This document shows, one piece after another, positions 33,550 to 44,125 of a DNA stretch of 64,000 nucleotides. Every line of letters starts with the position of its first letter. Position 1 is the stretch's first letter. The DNA comes from Azophilus sp963663395 (lineage in GTDB: Bacteria > Pseudomonadota > Gammaproteobacteria > Pseudomonadales > Azotimanducaceae), in NCBI GenBank assembly GCA_963663395.1, contig OY760226.1, forward strand, positions 2,790,001 to 2,854,000, read 5' to 3'. The notes beneath the pieces are model-generated. The model worked only from the letters and a program-made list of their open reading frames with translations, was not told the origin of the DNA and made no database searches. A program made the position numbers and the translations under genes.

Positions 33550-36500
33550 ATGGCTGAGTTGCTGGTGCTTGCGGGGCCGCCCGCGCTGTCGAAATTCCGC
33601 CTGGAGAAGCTTGGCGAAGGGCTGGGTGCCGGCGGCCTTTACGCGGAGTTTGTCCATCTCCTCAAGGTCGAAGAAACCCTCTCGCCGGCCGAGCGTGAGC
33701 GGGCGGAGGCACTGCTGCGCTACGGCCCGGAACTCGATCTGCCGGAGCGACAAGGCGAGTTGCGGCTGACAGTGGTGCCACGCGCGGGCACCATCTCGCC
33801 CTGGTCGAGCAAGGCCACCGACATCTTTCATATCTGCGACCTGGAGCGGGTGATCCGGGTCGAGCGGGGCGTGCGCTGGTTCTCCACGGCGCCGCTCGAC
33901 GAAGCGGCCGCCGGTGCGCTGTACGATCGCATGACCGAGTGCGTCGTCAACGAAAACGATTTCGAGTCCGTGTTTGCCACCCTTGCGCCGAAACCGTTCG
34001 CCAGCGTGCCCGTGCTGGCGGGTGGCGCCGGGGCGCTACGAAAGGCCAACAGGGGCTTGGGGCTTGCGCTGTCGGAGGACGAGATCGATTACCTGGCCGA
34101 TGCGTTCGCGGAACTGGGCCGCGACCCGAGCGATGTGGAACTCATGATGTTCGCCCAGGCGAACTCCGAGCACTGCCGGCACAAGATCTTCAATGCCTCC
34201 TGGACGATAGACGGCGATGCCCAGCCCCGCTCGCTGTTCGCCATGATTCGCAACACGTTTGCGCACATCAACGGCGCCGGCATCCTGAGCGCCTATGCGG
34301 ACAACGCGGCCGTAATCGAGGGCTATCGGAACCAGCGTTTTTTCGCTGATCCGGACAGTCGTGAATACGGCCACTGCGATGAAGAAATGCCCGTTCTCAT
34401 GAAGGTGGAGACCCACAACCATCCCACGGCAATCGCACCCTATCCGGGGGCGGCTACCGGCAGCGGCGGCGAAATTCGCGACGAGGGCGCCGTGGGCAGG
34501 GGGTCCAAGCCCAAGGCCGGCCTCACGGGGTTCACCACATCGCATCTGAATATTCCCGGGCACCCGGAACCCTGGGAAAACGGCACCGACAAGCCGGAGC
34601 ACATCGCCTCGGCCCTGGACATCATGCTGGAAGGCCCGATCGGCGGCGCGGCGTTCAACAACGAGTACGGACGCCCGGCGCTCGCGGGCTACTTCCGGAC
34701 GTTTGAACAACCCGACGGCGCCGGGCGCCTGCGGGGGTACCACAAACCGGTCATGATCGCCGGCGGCCTGGGCAACGTGCGTCCGGGCCACGTCCAGGCT
34801 TTGCCGTTCCCGCCGGGCACGCAGCTGGTGGTGCTGGGAGGGCCGGCCATGCTGATCGGCCTTGGCGGCGGAGCCGCATCCAGCATGGCGTCGGGAACCA
34901 GTTCGGCGGAACTCGATTTCGCCTCGGTGCAGCGCGACAACGCAGAGATGCAGCGCCGCTGCCAGGAGGTCATCGATGCCTGCTGCGCGCTGGGCGACGA
35001 GAACCCGATACTGCTCATTCACGACGTAGGCGCCGGCGGGCTTTCCAACGCCCTGCCCGAACTGGTCAATGACGGACACGCGGGCGGCCGCTTCGAGTTG
35101 CGAAACGTTCCGAACGCGGACCCCGGCATGTCGCCCATGGAGATCTGGTGCAACGAATCCCAGGAGCGCTACGTGCTGGGTATTGCGGCCGACGGCATCG
35201 GGCGCTTCGAGGCGCTGTGCAGCCGCGAACGGTGCCCCTACGCGATCCTCGGCGAATCTACCGCAGAGGGAAAGCTGCTGCTCACGGATGAAACGTTCGG
35301 CAATCGTCCCGTCGACCTGCCCCTGTCGGTGCTGTTCGGGAAACCGCCGAAGGTGCAGCGCGCGTTTCAGCGGCGGGCGCCGGCCGTCGAACCGCTTGCC
35401 CTTGCCGACATTGAACTGGACGAAGCCATCCGGCGTGTCCTGGGTTTCCCCGCGGTGGCGAGCAAGCAGTTTCTCATCACCATCGGCGACCGCAGCATTA
35501 CCGGGTTGATCGGCCAGGAGCAGATGGTGGGCCCGTGGCAGGTTCCGGTGAGCGACGTCGCCGTCACCCTGGGCGGCTATCGCACCTGTCAGGGCGAAGC
35601 CATGGCCATGGGGGAACGATCGCCCCTGGCGCTGATCGATGCCGCCGCTTCGGCACGCATGGCGGTGGGCGAAGCGTTGACCAACCTGGTCGCCGCGGAT
35701 CTCGAAGCCCTTGAGCGAACGGTGCTGTCGGCCAACTGGATGGCGGCTTCGGGCGACGAGAGAGAGGAACAGGCCCTGTTCGATGCGGTTCGCGCGGTCG
35801 GCATGGAACTGTGCCCGGCGCTGGGTATCGCGATTCCGGTCGGCAAGGACAGCCTCTCCATGCGCACGCGGTGGCGGGAGGGCGAAATGGAGCGCGAGGT
35901 TGTCGCGCCCGTAACCCTGATCGTCTCCGCCTTCGCCCCGGTGGCGGACGCGCGCCGCACGCTCACCCCGCAACTCCGGACGGCTCCCGTTCAAACTTCC
36001 GATGAATACGATGCGGGCGCCACACGGCTGCTGCTCGTTGACCTGGGCGGCGGCCGCAACCGCATGGGCGGCAGCGCACTGGCCCAGTGTTTCGGCAGGC
36101 CGGGCGGCGAGTGTCCCGATGTGGACGACGCGGACGCCTTGGCCCGGGCACTGAAAGTCACACTGGCACTGAACCGGGAGGGCCGCATTCTTGCGTACCA
36201 CGACCGGTCCGACGGCGGCTTGCTGGCAGCGCTGGCCGAGATGGCGTTTGCGGGACGCCGCGGCTGGGATATCGACATCGAGGACGAAGATCTGCTCGGG
36301 GCGCTGTTCAGCGAGGAACTCGGCCTCGTGCTGCAGGTCAAAGCGTCCGATGTGGCTGAGATGCATGAACGATATCGCCCCCTGCGTGTGGTAGACCTCG
36401 GCGGCGTGGGTTCGAGCCAGCGCCTGCGCATACGTCATCGCGGTGCCCTTGTCGTCGATGCCGAGCGTGCCGACTGGCAACGCCGCTGGGCCGAACCGAG

Positions 36501-37419
36501 CTACCGGATGCAACGGCTGCGGGACAATCCTGCAGCCGCGAACGAGGAGTACGCCGTCATCGGCGACGACGGCGACCCGGGCCTGCGCGCTGCGCTGACA
36601 TTCGCTCCGGAAGAGTCACATGCCGGCGCGTTCACCATCGTCAACGGCCGCCCGCGGGTCGCGGTGCTGCGCGAACAGGGCGTCAACGGTCAAATGGAGA
36701 TGGCCGCCGCGTTCGACCGGGCCGGGTTCACCAGCGTCGACGTGCACATGAGCGACCTCCTGAGCGGCGCGGTGAACCTGCTCGATTTCCCGGTCTTCGC
36801 CGCTTGCGGCGGGTTCTCCTACGGGGATGTGCTGGGCGGCGGAGGCGGCTGGGCGAAGAGCATCCTGTTCCATGAAGGTGTGCGCGATGCCTTCGAAGCG
36901 TTCTTCCATGCGGACCGGCTGGCGCTGGGCATCTGCAATGGCTGCCAGATGATGGCCAACCTCAAGGACCTGATTCCCGGGGCGGGTAACTGGCCGCGTT
37001 TCGTGAGAAACCGTTCCGACCAGTTCGAGGCGCGCACCGTGCTCGTGCGCATCAATCCGGTCGCGTCACCCTGGCTGGACGGCATGGCGGGCAGTGTCAT
37101 TCCGGTTCCGGTCGCGCATGGCGAGGGGCGCGCCGAGTTCCGGAACCCGGCGGACCTCGGGGCATTGGCGGACGGCGGGCAACTGTGCGCCCAGTATGTG
37201 ACGGGCCGACACGATCTTGCCGAGTCCTATCCGGCCAACCCGAACGGTTCGGTCGATGGCTTGGCGGGCGTCACGGCAGCGGCAGGCCGGGTGCTGGTAA
37301 TGATGCCCCATCCGGAACGGGTGTTCCGGGCATGCCAGAACGCCTGGCCCAATCCGGGCTGGCAAGAGGACGGCCCCTGGCTGCGCCTGTTCAGAAACGC
37401 GCGGGCAGCCGTCGGCTGA
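33550..37419 (+). CDS. purL: Phosphoribosylformylglycinamidine synthase (large single-chain PurL)
   Basis: 1289 residues, the length of proteobacterial PurL. N-terminal substrate domain, then duplicated AIR-synthase halves (FAQANSEHCRHKIFNASW; METHNHPTAIAPYPGAATG begins just after VLMKVE; IPVGKDSLSMRTRW in the second half). The C-terminal glutaminase shows FSYGDVLGGGGGWAKSIL, LGICNGCQMM with the nucleophile Cys, and MMPHPERVFR with the catalytic His. It catalyses the ATP- and glutamine-dependent fourth step of purine synthesis. The start codon lies directly after a MITE-like repeat with only a weak AGAG ribosome site. A long antisense frame across it is a shadow. Confidence 0.97.
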   Translation: MAELLVLAGPPALSKFRLEKLGEGLGAGGLYAEFVHLLKVEETLSPAERERAEALLRYGPELDLPERQGELRLTVVPRAGTISPWSSKATDIFHICDLERVIRVERGVRWFSTAPLDEAAAGALYDRMTECVVNENDFESVFATLAPKPFASVPVLAGGAGALRKANRGLGLALSEDEIDYLADAFAELGRDPSDVELMMFAQANSEHCRHKIFNASWTIDGDAQPRSLFAMIRNTFAHINGAGILSAYADNAAVIEGYRNQRFFADPDSREYGHCDEEMPVLMKVETHNHPTAIAPYPGAATGSGGEIRDEGAVGRGSKPKAGLTGFTTSHLNIPGHPEPWENGTDKPEHIASALDIMLEGPIGGAAFNNEYGRPALAGYFRTFEQPDGAGRLRGYHKPVMIAGGLGNVRPGHVQALPFPPGTQLVVLGGPAMLIGLGGGAASSMASGTSSAELDFASVQRDNAEMQRRCQEVIDACCALGDENPILLIHDVGAGGLSNALPELVNDGHAGGRFELRNVPNADPGMSPMEIWCNESQERYVLGIAADGIGRFEALCSRERCPYAILGESTAEGKLLLTDETFGNRPVDLPLSVLFGKPPKVQRAFQRRAPAVEPLALADIELDEAIRRVLGFPAVASKQFLITIGDRSITGLIGQEQMVGPWQVPVSDVAVTLGGYRTCQGEAMAMGERSPLALIDAAASARMAVGEALTNLVAADLEALERTVLSANWMAASGDEREEQALFDAVRAVGMELCPALGIAIPVGKDSLSMRTRWREGEMEREVVAPVTLIVSAFAPVADARRTLTPQLRTAPVQTSDEYDAGATRLLLVDLGGGRNRMGGSALAQCFGRPGGECPDVDDADALARALKVTLALNREGRILAYHDRSDGGLLAALAEMAFAGRRGWDIDIEDEDLLGALFSEELGLVLQVKASDVAEMHERYRPLRVVDLGGVGSSQRLRIRHRGALVVDAERADWQRRWAEPSYRMQRLRDNPAAANEEYAVIGDDGDPGLRAALTFAPEESHAGAFTIVNGRPRVAVLREQGVNGQMEMAAAFDRAGFTSVDVHMSDLLSGAVNLLDFPVFAACGGFSYGDVLGGGGGWAKSILFHEGVRDAFEAFFHADRLALGICNGCQMMANLKDLIPGAGNWPRFVRNRSDQFEARTVLVRINPVASPWLDGMAGSVIPVPVAHGEGRAEFRNPADLGALADGGQLCAQYVTGRHDLAESYPANPNGSVDGLAGVTAAAGRVLVMMPHPERVFRACQNAWPNPGWQEDGPWLRLFRNARAAVG

Positions 37420-37463
37420 CCGCCCGGACGGCGGCGCACGGATTCAACTGACTGGAAGGTTTC

Positions 37464-38000
37464 ATGCTCTATCAACTGGAAGACCGCCGCGTGGTGGCGG
37501 AGGGAAGCTATTTCGTGGCCCCAAGTGCCGCGGTCATCGGCAGCGTCCGGCTCAGGAACAACGTGAGCGTCTGGTTCAGCGCCGTTGTGCGCGGCGATGA
37601 CGAGCCCATCGTCATCGGCGAGAACACCAACATTCAGGATTGCGCCGTGGTGCACACCGACCCGGGTTTTCCGTGCATTCTCGGAGACAACGTCACGATC
37701 GGACACAAGGCAGTGGTGCACGGCTGCGAAATCGGCGACAACACCACGGTGGGCATCAATGCGGTGGTGCTGAGCGGTGCGACGGTCGGCAGCAACTGCC
37801 TCATCGGCGCGAATTCGCTGGTCGCGGAAGGCAAGCGGATTCCCGACAACTCACTGGTGCTCGGCACGCCCGGCCGCGTCATCGCCAAGGTGACGCCGGA
37901 ACGCCTCGAGAGCCTCGCGCGCAACTACCGGCACTACGTCGAAAACGGCCACAAGTTCAGCGCCGGATTGACCGTGCAGGACTCGGCGGACCGGCCCTGA
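37464..38000 (+). CDS. Gamma-carbonic anhydrase-like hexapeptide-repeat protein (YrdA/PaaY type)
   Basis: 178 residues of left-handed beta-helix hexapeptide repeats: VAPSAAVIGSVRLRNNVSVW, VVRGDDEPIVIGENTNIQDC, CILGDNVTIGHKAVVHGCEI. It has a C-terminal helix (ERLESLARNYRHYVENGHKF). His residues in VVHTDP and TIGHKAVVHGC fit the zinc/iron site of gamma-class anhydrases. Start ATG 37464 with GGAAGG upstream. It lies 44 bp after purL in the same direction and may be co-transcribed. Activity in this subfamily is variable. Confidence 0.87.
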   Translation: MLYQLEDRRVVAEGSYFVAPSAAVIGSVRLRNNVSVWFSAVVRGDDEPIVIGENTNIQDCAVVHTDPGFPCILGDNVTIGHKAVVHGCEIGDNTTVGINAVVLSGATVGSNCLIGANSLVAEGKRIPDNSLVLGTPGRVIAKVTPERLESLARNYRHYVENGHKFSAGLTVQDSADRP

Positions 38001-38066
38001 CAATTTCCGCGCCCGAACGGCAGGGTGCCAAAACGAAAATGAAACTACCCATGAACGATGCGCCGG

Positions 38067-39482
<1,416 letters not shown>

Positions 39483-39567
39483 TGTCCCCCTCCCGTAAAT
39501 CGAATGGCGCCATTGTTTCCGAGCGTGAAGGGTGCGTCAAAGCCTTCGGAAACCGAATGAAATCGGC

Positions 39568-39596
39568 TTGGCAAGCCGCCCGGGCGCGGCTATAGT
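39568..39596 (+). promoter_or_regulatory. Sigma-70 promoter of the leuA leader
   Basis: TTGGCA (39568-39573) and TATAGT (39591-39596) with a 17-bp spacer, close to consensus in a GC-rich background. The predicted start falls at about 39603-39604, the A of the leader peptide ATG, which would make the leader leaderless at its 5' end. It lies in the divergent region between the peptide transporter and leuA. Confidence 0.65.
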
Positions 39597-39603
39597 GCGC
39601 GCC

Positions 39604-39663
39604 ATGCACACCGTGGCCCGCCAACAGCGCCTGTCTCTTACCATCCTGCTCCTGCCGGCGTAG
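39604..39663 (+). CDS. Putative leucine-rich leader peptide of leuA
   Basis: A 19-codon frame, MHTVARQQRLSLTILLLPA, ends 81 bp before leuA. Five of eight consecutive codons are Leu (LSLTILLL), with an Ile among them, as in attenuation leaders of branched-chain biosynthetic operons. A perfect hairpin TGCCGGC-GTA-GCCGGCA (39653-39669) overlaps its stop codon, and a smaller GGGC/GCCC stem follows. No T-tract terminator is present, so control could be Rho-dependent or translational. The peptide and its role are inferred from position and codon content. Confidence 0.6.
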   Translation: MHTVARQQRLSLTILLLPA

Positions 39664-39744
39664 CCGGCAACCCATTCTCCCCACAAGGGCAGCAGCCCGA
39701 CCTGAACCAGAACCCAAACCTGAATCAGCCAGGACGCCAGGGAC

Positions 39745-41457
39745 ATGAGCGAGCAAGTCATTTCCAATCGTAGCGCCGCATCCGCCCGCGCCGGACGGGC
39801 CGGCGGCAGCATGCCTTATCAAAAGTACCGTGCCTTTCAGCCCATAACGCTGCCGGAGCGGCAGTGGCCGGGCAAGGTCATCGAACGCGCGCCGCGCTGG
39901 TGCAGCGTGGACCTGCGCGACGGCAACCAGGCGCTGATCGACCCGATGAACGTCGACGAGAAGCTCAGCATGTACGAACTGCTGCTCGAGGTCGGCTTCG
40001 CGGAGATCGAAGTGGGCTTTCCCGCCGCCTCGCAGCCGGACTTCGACTTCATTCGCCGTATCATCGATGAAGACCGGATTCCGCAAGACGTGGCCGTCCA
40101 GGTGCTCTGCCAGGCGCGGGAGGAACTGATCGAGCGCACGGTGGAGGCCCTCGACGGGGCGCCCAACGTCATCTTCCACCTTTACAACTCCACCTCGGAA
40201 CTGCAGCGCCGCGTGGTCTTCGAAATGGGCCGGCCCGGAATCGTCGACCTGGCCGTACAGGGCACCCGGCTCGTCAAGCAGGGATTGAGCGGCCTGGACT
40301 CCAACATCAGTTTCGAATATTCCCCGGAGAGCTTCACCGGAACCGAACTGGATTTCGCGGTGGAGATCTGCACGGCCGTGGCCGAGGAATGGGGCGCCAC
40401 GGCAGAGCAGCCGATCATCATCAACCTGCCGTCCACCGTTGAAATGGCGACGCCGAACATCTATGCAGACCAGATCGAGTGGTTCGCCACACGCTTTCCC
40501 CATCGCGACAAGGCGGTGATCAGCCTGCACACCCATAACGATCGGGGAACGGGAATCGCGGCTACCGAGCTCGCGCTGATGGCCGGCGCTGAGCGGGTCG
40601 AGGGAACCCTGTTCGGCAACGGCGAACGCACCGGCAATTGCGACATCGTCACCATGGCCATGAACCTGTTCAGCCAGGGGGTCGATCCGGAGCTGGATTT
40701 CAGCGACATGCCGCGCATCCGCAGTACCGTGGAGGCGATCAACAAGCTGCCGGTGCACGAGCGTCATCCTTATGCCGGAGACCTGGTGTTCACGGCCTTT
40801 TCGGGCTCCCACCAGGACGCCATCAAGAAGGGCATGGCCAAGGTGGACCGGGGCCGTTGGGAAGTGCCCTATCTGCCCATCGACCCGGGCGACGTAGGTT
40901 CGTCCTACAAGGAAACGGTGCGGGTCAACAGCCAATCCGGGAAGGGCGGCGTCGGCTTCCTGCTCGAAGAGTTCTACGGCATCGTCCTGCCGCGCGAGAT
41001 GCTCAAGGAATTCAGCGGCGTCGTACAGAATCTGACGGAAACGCTGGACCGTGAGATCAAGGCCGAGGAGATCTTTCAGGCCCTGCTCGACGAGTACGCG
41101 GTGGAGTCGGGCCCGTACAGGCTGGTCAACTTCGACATCCTGACCGGCAGGCAGGCCGACCAGCGCTGCATCGCCCGTATCGAGGCTTCGGAACAACAGG
41201 TCACCATCGACGGCGAGGGCACGGGCCCCATAGAGGCGTTCGTCAACGGGCTGGAGGAAACCCTCAACGAACCCGTCAACATCGTCGAGTACCACGAGCA
41301 CGCGCTGGCCACGGGCAGCGATGCCAAGGCGATCTGCCTGCTCGCCATCGAGAATGCCGGGGGCGGGCGCTGCTACGGCGTGGGAGTGAGCCGCAACACG
41401 ATCGCGGCATCGCTGCAGGGCGTCATCGCTGCCATTAACCGCCGCTGGAAACACTGA
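39745..41457 (+). CDS. leuA: 2-Isopropylmalate synthase
   Basis: 570 residues, the longer LeuA type. MPYQKYRAFQPITLPERQWP at residue 23 could be an alternative start, but ATG 39745 has AGGGA upstream. The catalytic barrel shows CSVDLRDGNQALIDPMNVDE, AEIEVGFPAASQPDFDFI and SLHTHNDRGTGIAATELALM, and GNGERTGNCDIVTMAMNL carries the metal and substrate sites. The C-terminal regulatory domain (about residues 430-570) should bind leucine for feedback inhibition. It catalyses the first committed step of leucine synthesis. It is preceded by a leucine-rich leader. Confidence 0.95.
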   Translation: MSEQVISNRSAASARAGRAGGSMPYQKYRAFQPITLPERQWPGKVIERAPRWCSVDLRDGNQALIDPMNVDEKLSMYELLLEVGFAEIEVGFPAASQPDFDFIRRIIDEDRIPQDVAVQVLCQAREELIERTVEALDGAPNVIFHLYNSTSELQRRVVFEMGRPGIVDLAVQGTRLVKQGLSGLDSNISFEYSPESFTGTELDFAVEICTAVAEEWGATAEQPIIINLPSTVEMATPNIYADQIEWFATRFPHRDKAVISLHTHNDRGTGIAATELALMAGAERVEGTLFGNGERTGNCDIVTMAMNLFSQGVDPELDFSDMPRIRSTVEAINKLPVHERHPYAGDLVFTAFSGSHQDAIKKGMAKVDRGRWEVPYLPIDPGDVGSSYKETVRVNSQSGKGGVGFLLEEFYGIVLPREMLKEFSGVVQNLTETLDREIKAEEIFQALLDEYAVESGPYRLVNFDILTGRQADQRCIARIEASEQQVTIDGEGTGPIEAFVNGLEETLNEPVNIVEYHEHALATGSDAKAICLLAIENAGGGRCYGVGVSRNTIAASLQGVIAAINRRWKH

Positions 41458-41510
41458 GCCGTCGAATTCCCGGGCGCGCCGGAGCGTGGCGGGCCTGATT
41501 CACGTCAGGC

Positions 41511-42773
41511 TTACGCCGAGGCCGGCGCGATCCGGCAGTGCTTGACGACATTGTCGCTGACCTGCAGCGTCTCGATGCGAAATTCGTCCACCTGCAGGCA
41601 GAGGTTCGCCTCGGGAATGGTCTCCAGGGTCTCCAGGATCAGCCCGTTGAGCGTCTTGGGGCCGCTAGTCGGCAGGTCCCAGTCCAGCGCGCGGTTGATG
41701 TCGCGCAGAACCGCCGTGCCGTCGATGAGGTAGGACCCGTCCGGCTGGGGATGAATCTCGGGCATGTTGGCGGCGAAGTCCGTGGTGAACTCGCCGACGA
41801 TCTCTTCGAGAATGTCCTCGAGCGTAACGATCCCCTGAATGTCCCCGTACTCGTCCACCACCAGGGCAATGCGGCGTTTTTCCTGCTTGAACTTGATCAG
41901 TTGCGTGTGCAGGGGCGTCGCTTCCGGCACGTAGTAGGGCTCACGGGTAAGCCGCATCAACTCGGCCCTGGTCAGTTCGCCCTGGCCAAGATGACGAGCC
42001 AGGCGCCGCAGGTGCAGCATGCCGAGCACGTTGTTGACGTTGTCCTTGTAGACGGGCAGGCGCGTGTGCTGGCTGTTGGCGAGCACGGCGAGTATTTCGT
42101 CCATGTCGTCGTCGACGTCTATGCCGACGATCTCGTTGCGCGGCACCATGATGTCGTTGACGCTGACGTGTTCCAGGTCGAGCACTCCCAGCAGCATGTC
42201 CTGGTGCTGGCCGGGAATACGCGCGCTCTCGTCGACCACGGTGCGCAGCTCGTCCGCCGTCAGGGGCGCGCCGCCGGGCGGTTCCGGAGACTTGACGAAC
42301 GGCCGCACCAGGGCGTTGCTGATGGTGTTGGTGAACCACACCAGTGGCCGCAGGGCGATCAGCAGGGGGTCGAGGATGTGTACGGAAAAGAATGCGAGCC
42401 TCTCAGGCGTGTGCGCCGCGATTGTCTTGGGCGTGACTTCGGCGAAGATCAGAAAGAAGATCGTCATCACGACCGGCGCAAGTACCACGCCGCTGTCTCC
42501 GAACAGCCGCAGGCCGATCACGGTGCCGAGGCTCGCGGCCAGGAAATTGACGAAGTTGTTGCCGATCAGGATGACGCCCAGCAGCCGGTCGGGCCGGCGC
42601 AGCAGCCGGTTCGCCTTGCGCGCCGCCAGGTTTTTCTGCTTCACCAGGTGACGCAGGCGGTAACGGTTCAGCGCCATCATCGCCGTCTCCGAGGACGAGA
42701 AGTAAGCGGACAGCACCGTCAGCACCAGTATGGTGGCGAACAGGGCCCAGGACGGGAAATCTGCGAGGGACAT
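41511..42773 (-). CDS. HlyC/CorC family membrane protein with CNNM and CBS domains
   Basis: 420 residues from ATG 42773. An N-terminal DUF21/CNNM domain of about four membrane segments (LSAYFSSSETAMMALNRYRL; VILIGNNFVNFLAASLGTVI; FAEVTPKTIAAHTPERLAFF) is followed by paired CBS domains (VPRNEIVGIDVDDDMDEILA; IALVVDEYGDIQGIVTLEDI). It ends in a CorC_HlyC domain. Relatives work in Mg2+/Co2+ homeostasis. The ATG shares one base with the stop of the upstream cytochrome-assembly-like gene (TGATG), so the two are coupled. Confidence 0.9.
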   Translation of the reverse strand: MSLADFPSWALFATILVLTVLSAYFSSSETAMMALNRYRLRHLVKQKNLAARKANRLLRRPDRLLGVILIGNNFVNFLAASLGTVIGLRLFGDSGVVLAPVVMTIFFLIFAEVTPKTIAAHTPERLAFFSVHILDPLLIALRPLVWFTNTISNALVRPFVKSPEPPGGAPLTADELRTVVDESARIPGQHQDMLLGVLDLEHVSVNDIMVPRNEIVGIDVDDDMDEILAVLANSQHTRLPVYKDNVNNVLGMLHLRRLARHLGQGELTRAELMRLTREPYYVPEATPLHTQLIKFKQEKRRIALVVDEYGDIQGIVTLEDILEEIVGEFTTDFAANMPEIHPQPDGSYLIDGTAVLRDINRALDWDLPTSGPKTLNGLILETLETIPEANLCLQVDEFRIETLQVSDNVVKHCRIAPASA

Positions 42774-43582
42774 CAGCCCCGCCCGAGCAGTACTTCCAGC
42801 ACGAACTTGCTGCCGAAGTATCCCAGCAGCAGCAGGGCGAATGCGGAAAGCGTCCAGCGTACCGCAGCGGTGCCGCGCCAGCCGAAGGCCATGCGTCCCA
42901 CCAGGAGCACGCCGTAGACGACCCAGGATGCCGACGACAGGACCGTGTGGTGGACCACATGCTGGGCGAACATGTCTTCGAGGTAAATGAAACCGCTGGC
43001 GATCGCGACGGTCAGACCCGCGAACCCGACCCATATCATCACGAAAAGGAGATGTTCCATGGTCTCCAGCGGCGGCAGAATCCGCAGCGTCAGAATGTGG
43101 CTCTTGGCCCGGATGTTCCGCTCCGCGATGCCCACCAGGATCGACTGCAGGGCGGCCATCAGGAGAATGCTGTAAGCCAGGACGGAGACCAGCACGTGTA
43201 CTGCGAGCACGTCGGTCATGCCGGCGGCCACCGGCTGGTCCCGCTGCAGGAAGAGCGAAGCCAGAAGTGCCAGGGCGGCCAGTGGAAACAGCAGAACGAA
43301 CAGGCTGTTTACCGGGCGGGCCACGCCGCCGGCAACCACCATGGCGAGGACGATGAGGGCGGTGAGGCTGGTCACGCTGGCCAGGCTGAGATTGATGCCC
43401 TGCGGCATTGCCATGATGCCGTAGGCGGCGACGGCGTGCAGCACCAGGGCCGGCAGGACAAGCGCTCTCAGGATCCACGCCGGCAGGGAAGCGTTGTGCG
43501 CCAGGGCCCTTCCCTGCAGCCAGGTACCCGCAAGGTAGAGCACAACCGCTGCTGCGCCCGGAACGACGGGACTCAACGACAC
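42773..43582 (-). CDS. ypjD: YpjD/CcsA-type cytochrome c assembly membrane protein
   Basis: 269 residues with about eight membrane helices and the cytC_asm pattern: DVLAVHVLVSVLAYSILLMA, ETMEHLLFVMIWVGFAGLTV, and the late His pair in MFAQHVVHHTVLSSASWVVY. Proteins of this type (YpjD in E. coli, HemX-like) are inner-membrane proteins of poorly defined function, usually next to ffh and a CorC-like gene. Here the CorC neighbour is kept and coupled by TGATG, but ffh is absent. Confidence 0.85.
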   Translation of the reverse strand: MSLSPVVPGAAAVVLYLAGTWLQGRALAHNASLPAWILRALVLPALVLHAVAAYGIMAMPQGINLSLASVTSLTALIVLAMVVAGGVARPVNSLFVLLFPLAALALLASLFLQRDQPVAAGMTDVLAVHVLVSVLAYSILLMAALQSILVGIAERNIRAKSHILTLRILPPLETMEHLLFVMIWVGFAGLTVAIASGFIYLEDMFAQHVVHHTVLSSASWVVYGVLLVGRMAFGWRGTAAVRWTLSAFALLLLGYFGSKFVLEVLLGRG

Positions 43583-43996
43583 GAGATTGCCCGAATCAGG
43601 TCAACGCAGTGATGCAACGCCGCGGGTCGGGTGCGAACTTGACTCATTTGACAGCATAATCCGCGAATTAGAGGTCTTGGGCAGGGCCGACCGATAATAC
43701 CACCATTGAATTTTGTCGGTGCTCGACGCCGCGCAACTGGTTGCGGGGCCGGGTGCCGAACTTTTGGCGCGTTAAAGGTTGTCCCACCCCTTCCCAAAAA
43801 ACAGGATGTGGTGGCTGGTGCGCCGAAAGTGAGGCCCCGCGTGCCAGCTCGCTGCCGGACATGAGGGATTTGCTCCCTGCGAGAAGTTTTCGCTGGACAA
43901 CTGATAAGCTCGACCGGCAGGCGTTCGTTCCTTAGAATGCGCGTCCTTGTCCGGGTGGCCCGTTCAGCGGCATGCCTGCCTGCCCGGCAAGTTGCT
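43583..43996. other. Intergenic region upstream of ypjD and tRNA-Pro, no gene seen
   Basis: About 410 bp between the divergent ypjD gene and the tRNA. Short frames on both strands have no recognisable product. The ypjD promoter and the tRNA promoter must lie here. I could not assign clear -35/-10 elements and found none of the window's repeat families in it. Confidence 0.4.
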
Positions 43997-44073
43997 CGGA
44001 GTGTAGCTCAGCTTGGTAGAGCACTACGTTCGGGACGTAGGGGCCGGAGGTTCAAATCCTCTCACTCCGACCA
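43997..44073 (+). tRNA. tRNA-Pro (anticodon CGG)
   Basis: A complete cloverleaf of 77 nt with encoded CCA. Acceptor CGGAGTG pairs with CACTCCG, then A and CCA. The D-arm is GCTC..GAGC, the anticodon stem CTACG/CGTAG with loop TTCGGGA gives anticodon CGG, and the T-arm GAGG TTCAAAT CCTC closes the fold. It decodes CCG, a frequent Pro codon in this GC-rich sequence. It lies between ypjD and the 3' end of ispB. Confidence 0.96.
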
Positions 44074-44125
44074 AATCCCATCATCCTTAAGGCGCCCTGC
44101 CGGCTGGCAGTGGCGCCGGCGGGTA

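Noticed and set aside
34036..36513. Antisense open frame of about 825 codons across purL
   Set aside because: Shadow of purL; its product is His/Arg-rich without any family signature.
42774..43478. Upstream in-frame extension of the CorC-like gene into ypjD
   Set aside because: The extension has no similarity, overlaps ypjD fully, and a proper ATG with family-typical N-terminus lies at 42773.
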